From the NCBI GenBank assembly GCA_030827315.1, contig JAURER010000002.1:62001-126000 (forward strand): a stretch of 64,000 nucleotides of DNA. Direction: 5' to 3'. Each line of letters starts with the position of its first letter. The stretch's first letter is position 1. Positions 16,036 to 25,819 of this stretch are shown piece by piece. The position numbers and the translations under genes were made by a program. A model generated the notes under the pieces. That model was given only the letters and a program-made list of their open reading frames with translations, was not told where the DNA came from and did not search any database. The DNA comes from Gemmatimonadota bacterium (GTDB lineage Bacteria; Gemmatimonadota; Gemmatimonadetes; Longimicrobiales; Gaopeijiaceae).

Positions 16036-19000
16036 TCAGCGACCGAAGGTCGGAAGCATGGCCGCGCCGAACTCGAGTTGCCCGAAGATCCCCACCTGAA
16101 ACTGCGTGGACCCGGTCCGCTGCCCCACGAAGGACTTCCGGTCGTCGTAGCTGAGCTGAACACCGAACTCGAACCCCCCGACGGAGGTGTCCAGCGCCAT
16201 GCTCGCGGTACGCGTGATCTGGTCCAGGAAGGCCACGCATTCGGCTCCCACGGCGGTGATCCGGCAATTGCGTTCCTGCCGAAAGGCACCGATGAGAGAC
16301 ATGCGCACGGGCCGGTCGAGCCGGCGCGCGATCGCCCCCGGGGGGAGTAGCTGCGTGCTCACCGAGACCCGGTGGCTGCCGAGCTCGCGTTCCGTGCTGC
16401 CGGTAGGGTCCGACCCGTTGCCGTGCCGGAAGGCGCCCCGGTAGGCCGTCGCCAGCGTCCGCAACCACTGGATGGAAACGTCGATCGGAACCTGCGTGTC
16501 CTCGTCGAAGCGCTGCTGGAGCGCGCGCCCGCCGAACTGGATCACGCGACGCGTGCGTACCAGCCCGGTGGTGAGGTTGACCGTTCGGACGCCGGTGAAG
16601 CCCGGGAGGCGGAACGTCGGAAGCGTCGCCTGCACGTCAGGCCAGGTGCGGAGCTGCGTGCGGCGGTCACTGCGGGTGTCGATCGTCGTGGCGTCCGTCC
16701 AGAGATAGCCGACCTGGACCCCCGCCCCGCCAGGCAGCGACAGCCCCGACCCGAGCCGCCAGCTGGCTCGATCCGTGAGCGTGGCCGCGGTGTCCCCGTC
16801 GATGAAGCGGAAGGAGTCGAAGTCGGCCCATCCCAGCTGATAGTCGTACCGCGGGTCCACCGCGTCTCGATCGAAGCGGGAGGAGATCCCGTCCCGGTAG
16901 ACCAGCGTGAGCGGCCGCAGCGCGCCGATGATGGCACGCAGCTGTCGGAGGTCCGGGTCCTCACCCTCGAACGGCGCACCGAGCCACGCGTTGGCGAGGG
17001 CGGTCGGGCTGACACCCAGCGTGGCACCCCAGTCCCGCTGGCCGCCCGCGCTCCGCGTAAGCGCCGTCGACGTGTCCGCGCCCGACACGAAACGCTGGAC
17101 GAAGTTCGTGTTCCGGTCGCTCTGGTACGCCGTGCTCCAGTCGAGGTCGGTACGCAGCCAGGAGACGATCGACGGACGGAACGCCATCGCGGTACGCAAG
17201 GTCCGGTTCGTCTCCCAGCCCAGATCGAGGCCCAGCGCCCGGGCCCGCTCGGCCCCGACGAGGCGCTGGACATCTTCGTCCGCGCTCGCCCGATACCCCG
17301 GGAGCAGGTCGCGCACGCTCAACAGCGCGACGTCCGCCGTCAGCGGCTCCAGCGGGCGGAAGCGGACGTCCGCCACGAACCTGACGAATTCTCGCGGGGC
17401 CATCGTCGCGATGGCCAGAGAGTCTTCGTCGGAGACCACGATGCGCTCGTATCGGAAGATCTGCGCATCCTGCTGGAAGTACGATCCCCCGAGAGAGACG
17501 CGCTCCGGCGTCAGACGCAGACGCGCGTCGGCCACCTTGTCTTCCAGGAAGCCGGGAAGCAGGCTCCGCATGACCCCGCGCGCGAAAGCTGGCACGATGC
17601 CGACCTCCACCGACTCCGGCTCCCGGAACCATCCGGCGCCCGCGTCGACCGTGCGCGAGTCGCTCTTCGAGGTGATCGTCGACCCCTGCGCCCGCCCGTA
17701 TGACGCGCGCAGGTCGAGACCGTCCACGAGGAAGCTCACGACGGGGTCCGCCGAGCGGGTTCGTCTCCTCACCGACACGCCGACCCGGTTCTGTCGGGCG
17801 CGCGTGTCGCGCAACCTCGCGATCCGGTCGGCGCGCACGTCCGAGTTGGCGAGCAGCACCGGATCCTGCCGCGCCTGTGCGTGCTGGAAGGTCACCGGGA
17901 CGTCGAGGCCCCACGCGCTGGGCAGCCACCCGTCCACGGCCAGCCTGCTGGTGACGTTGAGCGTGCGGTCGTCCTGATACGTCGCCCGGTCCTTGAGCTG
18001 ACGGAAGAACGCGCCGCGGTCCGTGAGCGTCACCCGGGTCGTGAGGACGCCGGCGCCGTCGAACTCCGCGTTGAACGACGTCGCCAGCCCGGCGTCCTGG
18101 ACGGCGTTGCCGAGCCGGAGATCGTTGACCCAGATCTCTCCGCTTCCCGGGAGCCCCGTCTCGTTCCACACGCCCAGCGAGAGCTCGCGGACGGCGGCCA
18201 GGTTCGGAGCCCGGCCCCGGTCCGCCAGCACGACGGCGTAGGTGGAGTCAGCCGACCAGACCTCGACCGGAGGATCGCCCGGGCCGGGCGGCGCCAGAGA
18301 CAGCAGCTCCTCGGCCCGGCGGCGGAGGTCGACCCACTCGTCGAAGTCGACGATGACCTCCGGGAGCCAGTCGACGGGCGTGAGCCCGGAGCCGGGGGGC
18401 GGGTTCAGCGGTGTCCGATAGAGGTAGAAGTTCTCCGGGTCGCTCCCGACCTTGAAGAAGAAGCGGTTCGGGCGCGTCGGCCCGAAGTCTCCGGACCGCG
18501 CCACCACCCAGAGCCGCGCCTCCCGGTACTGGAGGAAGTCGCGCGGCCTCTGCGGAAAGCGGAAGTACACCTCGGCACGGGCGCCGTCCGGCACGTCCGT
18601 GTACGCCACGCCGAGCGACTTTTCGTTGAATTCGATTCCCTGTCCCGCCAGCGCCTGGGTCGGGTCGGCGAGCTGCTCGAGCACGGTCGGCGGCGAGACG
18701 TAGTCGTCGCCGACCGTGACGCGCGAGACCGAGGAGACCTCGACCGAACCGACACCCGTCAGCGTGTCGCCCACGATGCCGTTCAGCACGCCGTCGGACG
18801 CGCGCTTGATCCAGCGCGAACCGACCAGGCGCATACGCGCGAGCTCGACGGCACCCTCGAAACCCGAGGCCGTGACCCTGAGATGCCGCACGGCCCGGAG
18901 ATCCGCGTCGGTGATCGAGCCTCCGACCTCGACGCCGGCCGCTCCCCGGATCGGGATTCTGTAGAGCTGGAATTCCGTTCCGGTCTCGTTGCGGTTCCGC

Positions 19001-22000
19001 TCCAGGAAGGGCGAAGTCCCGTCGAGCCGGACGACGTAGCGCAGGTGCCGTTCCTGGACGTCGAGGTTACCGTCCGAGTCCAGGTCCTCGCTGTCCGGAC
19101 GCCCGTTCCCGGCGGAGCACGAGGCGCGTTCGTCGCCCGCCGGGTAGATGCGGCCGGGTTCGGAGAGGCACGTCTCCGCCCACACGCCGCCGGCGTCGCG
19201 CGTGTCGTTCCACAGTTCGCCGAGCCGGGGGTCGGCCTCCTGGTCGAGGAGCCCGAGTCCCCACGACCGTCCGTCGTCGCGCAGACCCGTCGTACTGCCC
19301 GTCGCGTCGACGAAGAAGGCGTCCTCTGTGACGGTTCCGAGGTCGATGACCAGCGTCACCGCCTCCGAACCCGCGACGTAGAACTCGAGGAATTCGGTCC
19401 GCGTGAGGTCGAGCCCGTTGGTCGAGAGGGGGGTCATCGCCGAGCGCCATCCGGGCCCGCTGCCGGACCGGCTGCGACCGAGCGTCATGAGCAGGCCGGG
19501 CTCGCGGGTCTCGGAGCCGGTCACCCGGATCTGATTGTCGATCTCGGCGCGCGGGAAGAGGCCCTCCCGGACCCCGACGCTGTCACCCGACGGGGACTGG
19601 ATGATCCAGCGGTCCTGCCAGACCAGCGGCGAAGAAGACGAGACGTCCACGGTCGGGGGCAGGACCGGGTCCGCCCCGTCGCGGAAGGCGGGCGCCCCGG
19701 CGAGCTGCCAGTCGCGCGCGAGGAGAGAGACGCGAAGCTCGGCGGCCCCGTCGAAGTCGTCGACGAAGGTGGATCCCTGCGTATTGGGATTCGGGATCGA
19801 GACGGCGACTTCGCCGTCGACGGAGAAGGTGGAGTTCCCCGCGAAGTTCAGACCGGGGATCGCCTCGAGAACCCGATCCATCCAGGCGATGGGAGCGCCG
19901 TACTGGCCGCTCAGCCCACCGAGCACGGCAGCCCGCGGCTCCGTACCGAGGATCGGCCGGTTGATGACCGACCGCTCCGTCTGGTAGAGGCCGAGCAGGT
20001 CGATGCCGCCATTCTCCCCGAGGTCTGCATGGGTCCGCAGGCCGAAGACCTGCGTCGGCGTCACCTGGAAGAGCGACCGCTGCTCCCACGTCGCGCGGAC
20101 CGAAGCTTCGGGGGACGAGGCGAAGAGGATCTCCGGCTCGAGGAGCTGGACCTGCCCTACGTCGTAGTCGATCTCGTAGTCCGCACCGCGCACGAGGAGC
20201 CGGTCCCCGAGGTAGATTCGCTCGCTCTCGTCGCGAATTCCGAAGGCACCGAGAGAGAACGACGAGATCAGGCCTTCCGACTGGAGTCGGTACGCCACGG
20301 TCAGCCGGAAACGTCCGGAATTGTCACGCTCGAACGGATCCTCCTCGTAGTAAATGCGAGGGTTCGCGTCGTCTCCCAGGATGCTCGCGGTCGATCCCTC
20401 GTCGAGCCCGAGCGACGGAACGGGCGGCGGCTCCGCGAAGGGGCGGAGCGTCGGGAAGACGATGAAAGTCCCCTGCACCGGCGGCTGATCCTGGAAGAAG
20501 TCCTCTTCGGCCGAGAAGAGGAAGGATGGATCGATCCTGTCGGTAGGTGCTTCCTCGTCGACACCGAAGAGACGGAGGAAGGTGATGTCCTCTCCCGCGG
20601 GACGACGCTTGAACGTCCGGCCGGCCGAGAGCTCGCCGAGGGATACCGAGAGATCCACGGAGCCGGGTTCGACGTCGGCCGACCCGGACACCCGGTAGAT
20701 CTGGTGCATCTCGAGGTCCCACGTCGCCCGTCCGGGCTGGTGGTTCGCACCGGACGCCTTCAGGAGCTTCAGCTCCGGCCGCTCTCCGCGGTTGTAGACG
20801 GCCTCGGGGTTGTAATCGCCGATCGTGTCTCCCGCGGCCGTGATATAGGTCACGGCCAGCATCTCCTCGCGGCTCAGGGGCTGGCGCAGGGCGATCCACA
20901 GACCGCTCGGGTGCACGTAGTAGTCGGTGCCCTCCTGCAGATACCGGAACCATCCGGACTCCCGGATCCGCCCATTCGGGCCGTCGGCGACCGCATCCGC
21001 CTGAATGAACCCTTCCACCTGCTGCCGGAAAACCGGGTCGTCCTCGAACCGGTACAGCTGGATCGGCTGGTCGCCGGGCGTGACCGAGATCGAAGCGGAC
21101 GACGGGTCGAGTGCCAGCGCGTCGACGTGGGGGTATCGGTCGAGCAGCGTCGGGTCGAAGAGAAAGAAGAACTGCCCCCGAACGTAGTCGGCGTCGTCGA
21201 GGACCACGGTGTCCTGCTGGACGAAGCCGCGCTGGTCCCCGAGCCCGGAGAGCTGGAAGACCCGGGTGTTCAGGTCGCCGCGCTGCTGTGCCCACACCGT
21301 CTGGAAATCGACCGCGCCCACCTGCCCCTCCGCCTGGAATCCGAAGTTTCCCGCCGGAATCCCCTCGGTGAGGAATCGCGAGCGTGGGAGATTGAAGGTC
21401 ACGTCGCCGACCTCGAGCCGGCGCAGGACGTCGTCCTCCCCACCCTCGTAGAAGAAATTGATCCGGTTCGCCGCATCGAATTCGCGCGCCTGATCGAAGT
21501 CCACGTCGACGCGCACGCGGTCCAGGATCGAGCCATTCACCACGACCCCGAACTGCACCTCGGGGCTGAGCTGGGGGACGAGCGACGGGTTGCAACCCGC
21601 GCCGAAGCGCGCGTCGCATGGCTGGAAGCGCGTCCAGTCACCGCCCAGCTCCATGCGGCTGCGCACGCTGAGCCCGAGGTCGGCATAGTCGGTGACGAAG
21701 CGTCCCTCCTCGCCCTCGGCGGGGCGAACCACGGCGCGTGGCCGGGGCGGCAGAAATCGGTCCGAGGCCGGTGCGCCCACCCGCATCGCGCCCGCGCGCA
21801 GCACGACCCACTCGAGTGGGTCGACCGAGAAGTCGAGCGATGTTCGCGACGAGGCCTGGAGCACCCCGAGGTTCGCGAAGCGGGCGGAACCGATCCCGCC
21901 GTCGACAGGAATCCGGCGCATGCCCAGCAGGACGTGCGGTTGCGACGGTGAAGCGGCGAGCCCGCCCCCCACGGCGCCCGGCGGGAGCGAGAGATCCCGT

Positions 22001-22167
22001 CGCAGGATCGTATCCGGTGCCGGCGCGGATCCGGGCCCGGGTGCACGCGCCTCCCCTCCCACGACGGGCAGGAGGAGCGCGAGGACGAGGGTGGCGAGAC
22101 GCGAGATCACACGAAACGGTGCACAGGGATGCGTGCCGCGGCTACCTTCGGGCGCGTGGCGACGCAT
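16036..22167 (-). CDS. sprA: SprA/Sov-type giant outer-membrane protein (type 9 secretion translocon)
   Basis: At 2043 residues this is the largest gene of the window. An N-terminal hydrophobic stretch (RLATLVLALLLPVVGGEARA) serves as signal peptide. SprA landmarks recognised include FDQAREFDAANRINFFYEGG, then VGDVTFNLPRSRFL, YEIDYDVGQVQLLEPEILF, and the block leading to SIPNPNTQGSTFVDDFDGAA. The C-terminal third alternates short strands as in a large beta-barrel and ends in ... AAMLPTFGR. In Bacteroidota SprA forms the ~36-strand outer-membrane channel of the type 9 secretion system and is about 2400 residues long. The start may instead be GTG at 22110, which would put the signal peptide at the N-terminus. 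It is divergent from lptF. Confidence 0.85.
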   Translation of the reverse strand: MRRHAPEGSRGTHPCAPFRVISRLATLVLALLLPVVGGEARAPGPGSAPAPDTILRRDLSLPPGAVGGGLAASPSQPHVLLGMRRIPVDGGIGSARFANLGVLQASSRTSLDFSVDPLEWVVLRAGAMRVGAPASDRFLPPRPRAVVRPAEGEEGRFVTDYADLGLSVRSRMELGGDWTRFQPCDARFGAGCNPSLVPQLSPEVQFGVVVNGSILDRVRVDVDFDQAREFDAANRINFFYEGGEDDVLRRLEVGDVTFNLPRSRFLTEGIPAGNFGFQAEGQVGAVDFQTVWAQQRGDLNTRVFQLSGLGDQRGFVQQDTVVLDDADYVRGQFFFLFDPTLLDRYPHVDALALDPSSASISVTPGDQPIQLYRFEDDPVFRQQVEGFIQADAVADGPNGRIRESGWFRYLQEGTDYYVHPSGLWIALRQPLSREEMLAVTYITAAGDTIGDYNPEAVYNRGERPELKLLKASGANHQPGRATWDLEMHQIYRVSGSADVEPGSVDLSVSLGELSAGRTFKRRPAGEDITFLRLFGVDEEAPTDRIDPSFLFSAEEDFFQDQPPVQGTFIVFPTLRPFAEPPPVPSLGLDEGSTASILGDDANPRIYYEEDPFERDNSGRFRLTVAYRLQSEGLISSFSLGAFGIRDESERIYLGDRLLVRGADYEIDYDVGQVQLLEPEILFASSPEASVRATWEQRSLFQVTPTQVFGLRTHADLGENGGIDLLGLYQTERSVINRPILGTEPRAAVLGGLSGQYGAPIAWMDRVLEAIPGLNFAGNSTFSVDGEVAVSIPNPNTQGSTFVDDFDGAAELRVSLLARDWQLAGAPAFRDGADPVLPPTVDVSSSSPLVWQDRWIIQSPSGDSVGVREGLFPRAEIDNQIRVTGSETREPGLLMTLGRSRSGSGPGWRSAMTPLSTNGLDLTRTEFLEFYVAGSEAVTLVIDLGTVTEDAFFVDATGSTTGLRDDGRSWGLGLLDQEADPRLGELWNDTRDAGGVWAETCLSEPGRIYPAGDERASCSAGNGRPDSEDLDSDGNLDVQERHLRYVVRLDGTSPFLERNRNETGTEFQLYRIPIRGAAGVEVGGSITDADLRAVRHLRVTASGFEGAVELARMRLVGSRWIKRASDGVLNGIVGDTLTGVGSVEVSSVSRVTVGDDYVSPPTVLEQLADPTQALAGQGIEFNEKSLGVAYTDVPDGARAEVYFRFPQRPRDFLQYREARLWVVARSGDFGPTRPNRFFFKVGSDPENFYLYRTPLNPPPGSGLTPVDWLPEVIVDFDEWVDLRRRAEELLSLAPPGPGDPPVEVWSADSTYAVVLADRGRAPNLAAVRELSLGVWNETGLPGSGEIWVNDLRLGNAVQDAGLATSFNAEFDGAGVLTTRVTLTDRGAFFRQLKDRATYQDDRTLNVTSRLAVDGWLPSAWGLDVPVTFQHAQARQDPVLLANSDVRADRIARLRDTRARQNRVGVSVRRRTRSADPVVSFLVDGLDLRASYGRAQGSTITSKSDSRTVDAGAGWFREPESVEVGIVPAFARGVMRSLLPGFLEDKVADARLRLTPERVSLGGSYFQQDAQIFRYERIVVSDEDSLAIATMAPREFVRFVADVRFRPLEPLTADVALLSVRDLLPGYRASADEDVQRLVGAERARALGLDLGWETNRTLRTAMAFRPSIVSWLRTDLDWSTAYQSDRNTNFVQRFVSGADTSTALTRSAGGQRDWGATLGVSPTALANAWLGAPFEGEDPDLRQLRAIIGALRPLTLVYRDGISSRFDRDAVDPRYDYQLGWADFDSFRFIDGDTAATLTDRASWRLGSGLSLPGGAGVQVGYLWTDATTIDTRSDRRTQLRTWPDVQATLPTFRLPGFTGVRTVNLTTGLVRTRRVIQFGGRALQQRFDEDTQVPIDVSIQWLRTLATAYRGAFRHGNGSDPTGSTERELGSHRVSVSTQLLPPGAIARRLDRPVRMSLIGAFRQERNCRITAVGAECVAFLDQITRTASMALDTSVGGFEFGVQLSYDDRKSFVGQRTGSTQFQVGIFGQLEFGAAMLPTFGR

Positions 22168-22254
22168 CCGCCTGAGAACAGACGGCGGAGCGCGGGGGTA
22201 GGGAAGCCGCCACGACCCAGCACCTCAACCCGACGGGCCCAGAGCGAAGCGACC

Positions 22255-23691
22255 ATGCGCAAGGGAGTTCTCGCCAGACATCTCATCCGGGCGCACCTCG
22301 GCCCCTTCCTGTTTTCACTCACGGCGATCACGGGGCTGATCTTCGTCAACGCGATCGCGCAGCGTGTGGACTCCCTGGTCGGCAAGGGTCTCCCCTGGCA
22401 GGTCATCGTCGAGTTCCTGGTACTTTCCCTACCTCATACGATCGCGCTTTCCCTCCCCATGTCCGTCCTCGTGGCGGTACTCTACGCCTTCAGCGACATG
22501 GCCGAGTCGAACGAGATCACGGCCATGTCCGCCGGGGGGATTCGCCCGGGTCGCATCATGACCCCGATCTTCGGACTCGGCATCGTCGCGGCCCTGGTGA
22601 TGCTGTTCTTCAACGACACGGTACTGCCGGAGTCGAATCACGCGCTAAAGAACCTCCTGCTCGACATCAGTCGCAAGACCCCGACGCTCGACCTTCGCGA
22701 GCAGGTGGTCAACGAGCTTCGCACGGACGGGGGACTCGACCGCTACTTTTTGACCGCCGATCGCATCGACCACGACCGCAACGTCATGGAAGATGTCACG
22801 ATCTACGACGCGAACGATCCGTTGAAGCAGCGTACCACGTATGCGACGTCCGGGGAGATGGCGTTCAACGACGCACGCACCGACCTGTACCTGACGCTGC
22901 GCGACGGTGTCGTCCACGAGGTACAGTCCGACCGGGAGGGCGGCTTCCAGAAGCTCTTCTTCGACGAACAGATCGTGCCGCTCCGCAACGTGGGTAACGA
23001 GCTCGAGCGAAGGCTGGGCGGCTCTGACCGCTCTGACCGGGAGATGGGCTTCGCGCTTCTCGCGGAGAACGCGCAGGCCCGCGCCCAGCAGCGGGACTCG
23101 CTCGTCGCGGAGAGCCGCACGCAGGGTGTCGAGGCCGTCCTCGTGGCCCTGAATCGACCAGTCGCCGGGGACGGCGACTCCACGGAAGCCGGACGCCGCA
23201 GGGACATCATCACGTCGAACTCGCCAGACGTCCCCTACGTGACGCGTGACGGGGCGACACAGCAGATCGTCGCTTCGGCACGCGCGCGCGCCGCGCGGGG
23301 TGCCGCGCTCGAGCAGTCGATCAACCGGTTCAAGGTCGAGATCCACAAGAAATGGGCCATCGCGGTGGCGTGCCTCGTGTTCGTGCTCATCGGCCCACCC
23401 CTCGCTCTTCGCTTCCCGCGCGCCGGCGTCGGCTTCGTCGTGGCCGCGTCCGCCGTGATCTTCTTCGTCTACTGGGTCGCTCTGCTCGGGGGAGAGACGC
23501 TCGCCGACCGGCGGGTCGCCGACCCGGCCGTGACAATGTGGCTCGGCAACGTGGTCTTCTTCCTGATCGCCGTGGGGCTCCTCCTGCGCATGGGTCATTC
23601 GGCGGGCACGAGCCGGGGAGGCGGAGGGGTGGGCGAACTCATCGCCCGGCTCTTCGGTTCCGGTCGGCCCGGGACGGAGTCCGGGAGATGA
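22255..23691 (+). CDS. lptF: LPS export permease LptF
   Basis: A 478-residue YjgP/YjgQ-family protein. With LptG it forms the inner-membrane part of the LptB2FG transporter that extracts lipopolysaccharide and passes it to the periplasmic bridge. Membrane segments are seen at ~13-35, 55-80, 100-120 and three near the C-terminus (~375-455), with the periplasmic jellyroll in between. The stretch SLPMSVLVAVLYAFSDMAESNEITAMSAGG is the family's coupling region (read in two parts: SLPMSVLVAVLYAFSD and MAESNEITAMSAGG). The jellyroll carries an unusually long polar linker (~265-365). The ATG at 22255 is taken since it begins with the conserved basic helix; the frame is open further upstream. lptG overlaps its stop. 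Confidence 0.93.
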   Translation: MRKGVLARHLIRAHLGPFLFSLTAITGLIFVNAIAQRVDSLVGKGLPWQVIVEFLVLSLPHTIALSLPMSVLVAVLYAFSDMAESNEITAMSAGGIRPGRIMTPIFGLGIVAALVMLFFNDTVLPESNHALKNLLLDISRKTPTLDLREQVVNELRTDGGLDRYFLTADRIDHDRNVMEDVTIYDANDPLKQRTTYATSGEMAFNDARTDLYLTLRDGVVHEVQSDREGGFQKLFFDEQIVPLRNVGNELERRLGGSDRSDREMGFALLAENAQARAQQRDSLVAESRTQGVEAVLVALNRPVAGDGDSTEAGRRRDIITSNSPDVPYVTRDGATQQIVASARARAARGAALEQSINRFKVEIHKKWAIAVACLVFVLIGPPLALRFPRAGVGFVVAASAVIFFVYWVALLGGETLADRRVADPAVTMWLGNVVFFLIAVGLLLRMGHSAGTSRGGGGVGELIARLFGSGRPGTESGR

Positions 23692-24758
23692 TCCGCATCC
23701 TCGACCGGCTCATCGTGCGGACCTTCCTGAAGCTCTTCGCCCTGGTCCTCGCGGCCTGCCCGCCTCTCTTCGTGATCGGCGACATCGCCGAAAACCTGGA
23801 CGACTACATCGACCGGGGACTCACCGGGGGCGAGGTGGCGCAGTCGTACCTGTACCAGCTCCCGCTGTTCATCCAGTGGGCCTTCCCCCTCGCGGCGCTG
23901 CTGGCCACCGTCTTCACCGTGCATTCGATGACGACGCACCGGGAGGTCGTGGCGGCGAAGGCGGGGGGCATCTCCTTCCACCGCCTTTTCCTCCCACTCC
24001 TCGTCGGAGGCGTCCTCCTCACCGGCGTCGCGCTCGCGCTGTCCGAGATCGTTCCCCGCGGCAACCGGATCGCCGCCCAGGTCCTTCGCCAGGAAACGCC
24101 GGGCAGGTCGTGGCGTTCGGACTTCGTGTACCGTTCGGAGGAGGGGGTTTCCTGGCAGGTCGACCGGCTCACCGCCGCCGACGGGCGGGTGACGGAAATC
24201 ATTCTCCAGCGCGCGCCCGACCACCCGGACGGCGGCCTTCACATCTCGGCGCAGGCGGCGCGCTGGTCCGAAGACGAGGGGTGGGTGCTCGCGCAGGGGT
24301 ACCTCAGGACCCCCGAGTCGGACAGCACCATGCGTACGCTCGAGTTCGATCGTCTCGGCGTCCCCGGTCTGGTCGAGCGGCCGGACGAGCTGCTCGAGGT
24401 TCCGCCGGAGCCCGACGAGATGACGTATGCCGAGATCGACCGTTTCGCGCAGATCATCCAGCGCACCGGCGGGGACGCGAACGAGCTGCTCGTGAAGAAG
24501 GAACAGAAGATCGCGATCCCGGTCACCACGCTGGTGATCATCCTCTTCGGGGCGCCGCTCGCCACGAGCAACAAGCGAGGCGGGGCGGCATTCGGCATCG
24601 GTCTCTCTCTGGCGACCGTGCTCGTCTACATGATGATGCTCAGGATCGCCGGCGCGTTCGGAGAGGCCGGAGCGCTGGACCCGCTCGCCGCGGCGTGGAT
24701 CCCGAACGCGGTCTTCGCCGCGGCAGGCCTCGTGTTCATGGCGCGGGTTCGAACGTAG
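23688..24758 (+). CDS. lptG: LPS export permease LptG
   Basis: A 356-residue partner of LptF. The start ATG overlaps the lptF stop (ATGA), implying coupled synthesis. It shows the expected six membrane segments: three N-terminal (~11-30, 60-80, 100-120) and three after residue ~275, with a jellyroll between. Conserved features are THREVVAAKAGGISFHRLF, and IPVTTLVIILFGAPLATSNK before the fourth helix. Its end overlaps the converging dapF gene by 23 bp. No lptA, lptB or lptC is in the window. Confidence 0.93.
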   Translation: MIRILDRLIVRTFLKLFALVLAACPPLFVIGDIAENLDDYIDRGLTGGEVAQSYLYQLPLFIQWAFPLAALLATVFTVHSMTTHREVVAAKAGGISFHRLFLPLLVGGVLLTGVALALSEIVPRGNRIAAQVLRQETPGRSWRSDFVYRSEEGVSWQVDRLTAADGRVTEIILQRAPDHPDGGLHISAQAARWSEDEGWVLAQGYLRTPESDSTMRTLEFDRLGVPGLVERPDELLEVPPEPDEMTYAEIDRFAQIIQRTGGDANELLVKKEQKIAIPVTTLVIILFGAPLATSNKRGGAAFGIGLSLATVLVYMMMLRIAGAFGEAGALDPLAAAWIPNAVFAAAGLVFMARVRT

Positions 24759-25662
24759 CCAGCAGCGCCTCGCTCAGCTCGCCGTCGAAGACCTCCTCCA
24801 CGGGCCCCCGCAGCCTCACGTCGAGGCTCGCGTCGACGTCCACCCGCAGCGTGCCGCCGGGCATCTCGACCGCGACGCCCCCCGGGGCAAGGCGTCCCGT
24901 GGAGACCATGGCCACGGCGACAGCGCACGAGCTCGTGCCGGACGCGGACGTCCGGCCCACGCCGCGCTCCCATATGAGCGCGCGGCAGCGCCCGCCCCCG
25001 CTGACCGCGGCGAGCTGAACGTTCGCTCCGTGCCGGAGCGCGGGATGCGCGACGAGCCACGGTCCGATCCGCGCGAGCCGCTGCTCGGTCGGGGGCTCGT
25101 CCTCACCCTCGCACAGCACGACCAGGTGCGGATTTCCCACGGAGACCGGCACGACGGCCAGTGGATCACCGTCGGGTCCCTCCATGGTCCCGTCCGAGCG
25201 AAGCGCCGCCGGGTCGAGCCCCACCGCGCCCGCCCCGGTCCGCGCCCGGCCCATGGCGACGGAGATGTCGTGAACCGGACCGCGACGCCCGTGAAAGGTC
25301 ATCTCCACCTGGTCTCCGCCCACAGAGATCCGGGCCGCGCGCAGCGACGGGTCACGCCGCGCCAGGTACGACCCCAGCACGCGCAGCCCGTTTCCGCTGC
25401 GCTCGAACTCCCCCCCGTCCGGATTAAACATCCGCAGCCGGACCTCGATGCGACCCGGCTCCGTCGGGTCCGTGCGCGCACCCCCGAGGAGGGCCACGAT
25501 CCCGTCCCCGCCCGGTCCGCGGAAGCGGTCGCAGACGCGGGCCACGTTCGCGTCGCTCGCGTCCCACCCCGAACCCTCCTCGAAGACCAGGTAGTCATTG
25601 CCCAGTCCGTGGGCCTTGTAGAAGCGGCTGCCAAGCCGGGGGCGAGGGGGCCAGCGGTTCAT
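24736..25662 (-). CDS. dapF: Diaminopimelate epimerase-like protein lacking one catalytic cysteine
   Basis: A 308-residue DapF-fold protein. Canonical DapF converts LL- to meso-diaminopimelate for lysine and peptidoglycan using two opposed cysteines. The second is present (C246 in SGTSSCAVAVA). At the first, the usual motif with Cys-Gly-Asn-Gly reads FERSGNGLR, so residue 89 is Ser. The remaining signature is intact: FYKAHGLGNDYLVF near the start, MFNPDGGE, VSVGNPHLVV, and ERGVGRTSASG. The enzyme may still epimerise, work in a changed way, or act on something else; Ser variants at this place are known in parts of the family. It overlaps lptG by 23 bp at its 3' end. Confidence 0.85.
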   Translation of the reverse strand: MNRWPPRPRLGSRFYKAHGLGNDYLVFEEGSGWDASDANVARVCDRFRGPGGDGIVALLGGARTDPTEPGRIEVRLRMFNPDGGEFERSGNGLRVLGSYLARRDPSLRAARISVGGDQVEMTFHGRRGPVHDISVAMGRARTGAGAVGLDPAALRSDGTMEGPDGDPLAVVPVSVGNPHLVVLCEGEDEPPTEQRLARIGPWLVAHPALRHGANVQLAAVSGGGRCRALIWERGVGRTSASGTSSCAVAVAMVSTGRLAPGGVAVEMPGGTLRVDVDASLDVRLRGPVEEVFDGELSEALLATFEPAP

Positions 25663-25819
25663 TCGCCTGCCTGGATACGGACGACACGAAGTGGCCGGCC
25701 CACGGAAACGAAACCGCGAACCGGGTCACCAACGTAGGGCTCGGTGGCGCTCGCAACCATGGGGCGCCGCAGGCTTCGAAGGTGTCGCGGATGCCCGGAT
25801 CTCAACGGGGGTGGTGGTC

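Noticed and set aside
17881-21951. 1356-codon open frame on the plus strand
   Set aside because: It is antisense to sprA. Its product is Arg/Asp/Val-rich without any domain, as expected of the complement of a GC-rich gene; the minus frame encodes recognisable SprA sequence.
23352-24758. Longer version of LptG beginning inside lptF
   Set aside because: The upstream part is lptF read in a shifted frame; the ATGA overlap at 23688 and the first membrane helix fix the start.
24736-25662. dapF as a pseudogene
   Set aside because: The frame is complete, of normal length and all other motifs are kept; only one active-site residue differs.
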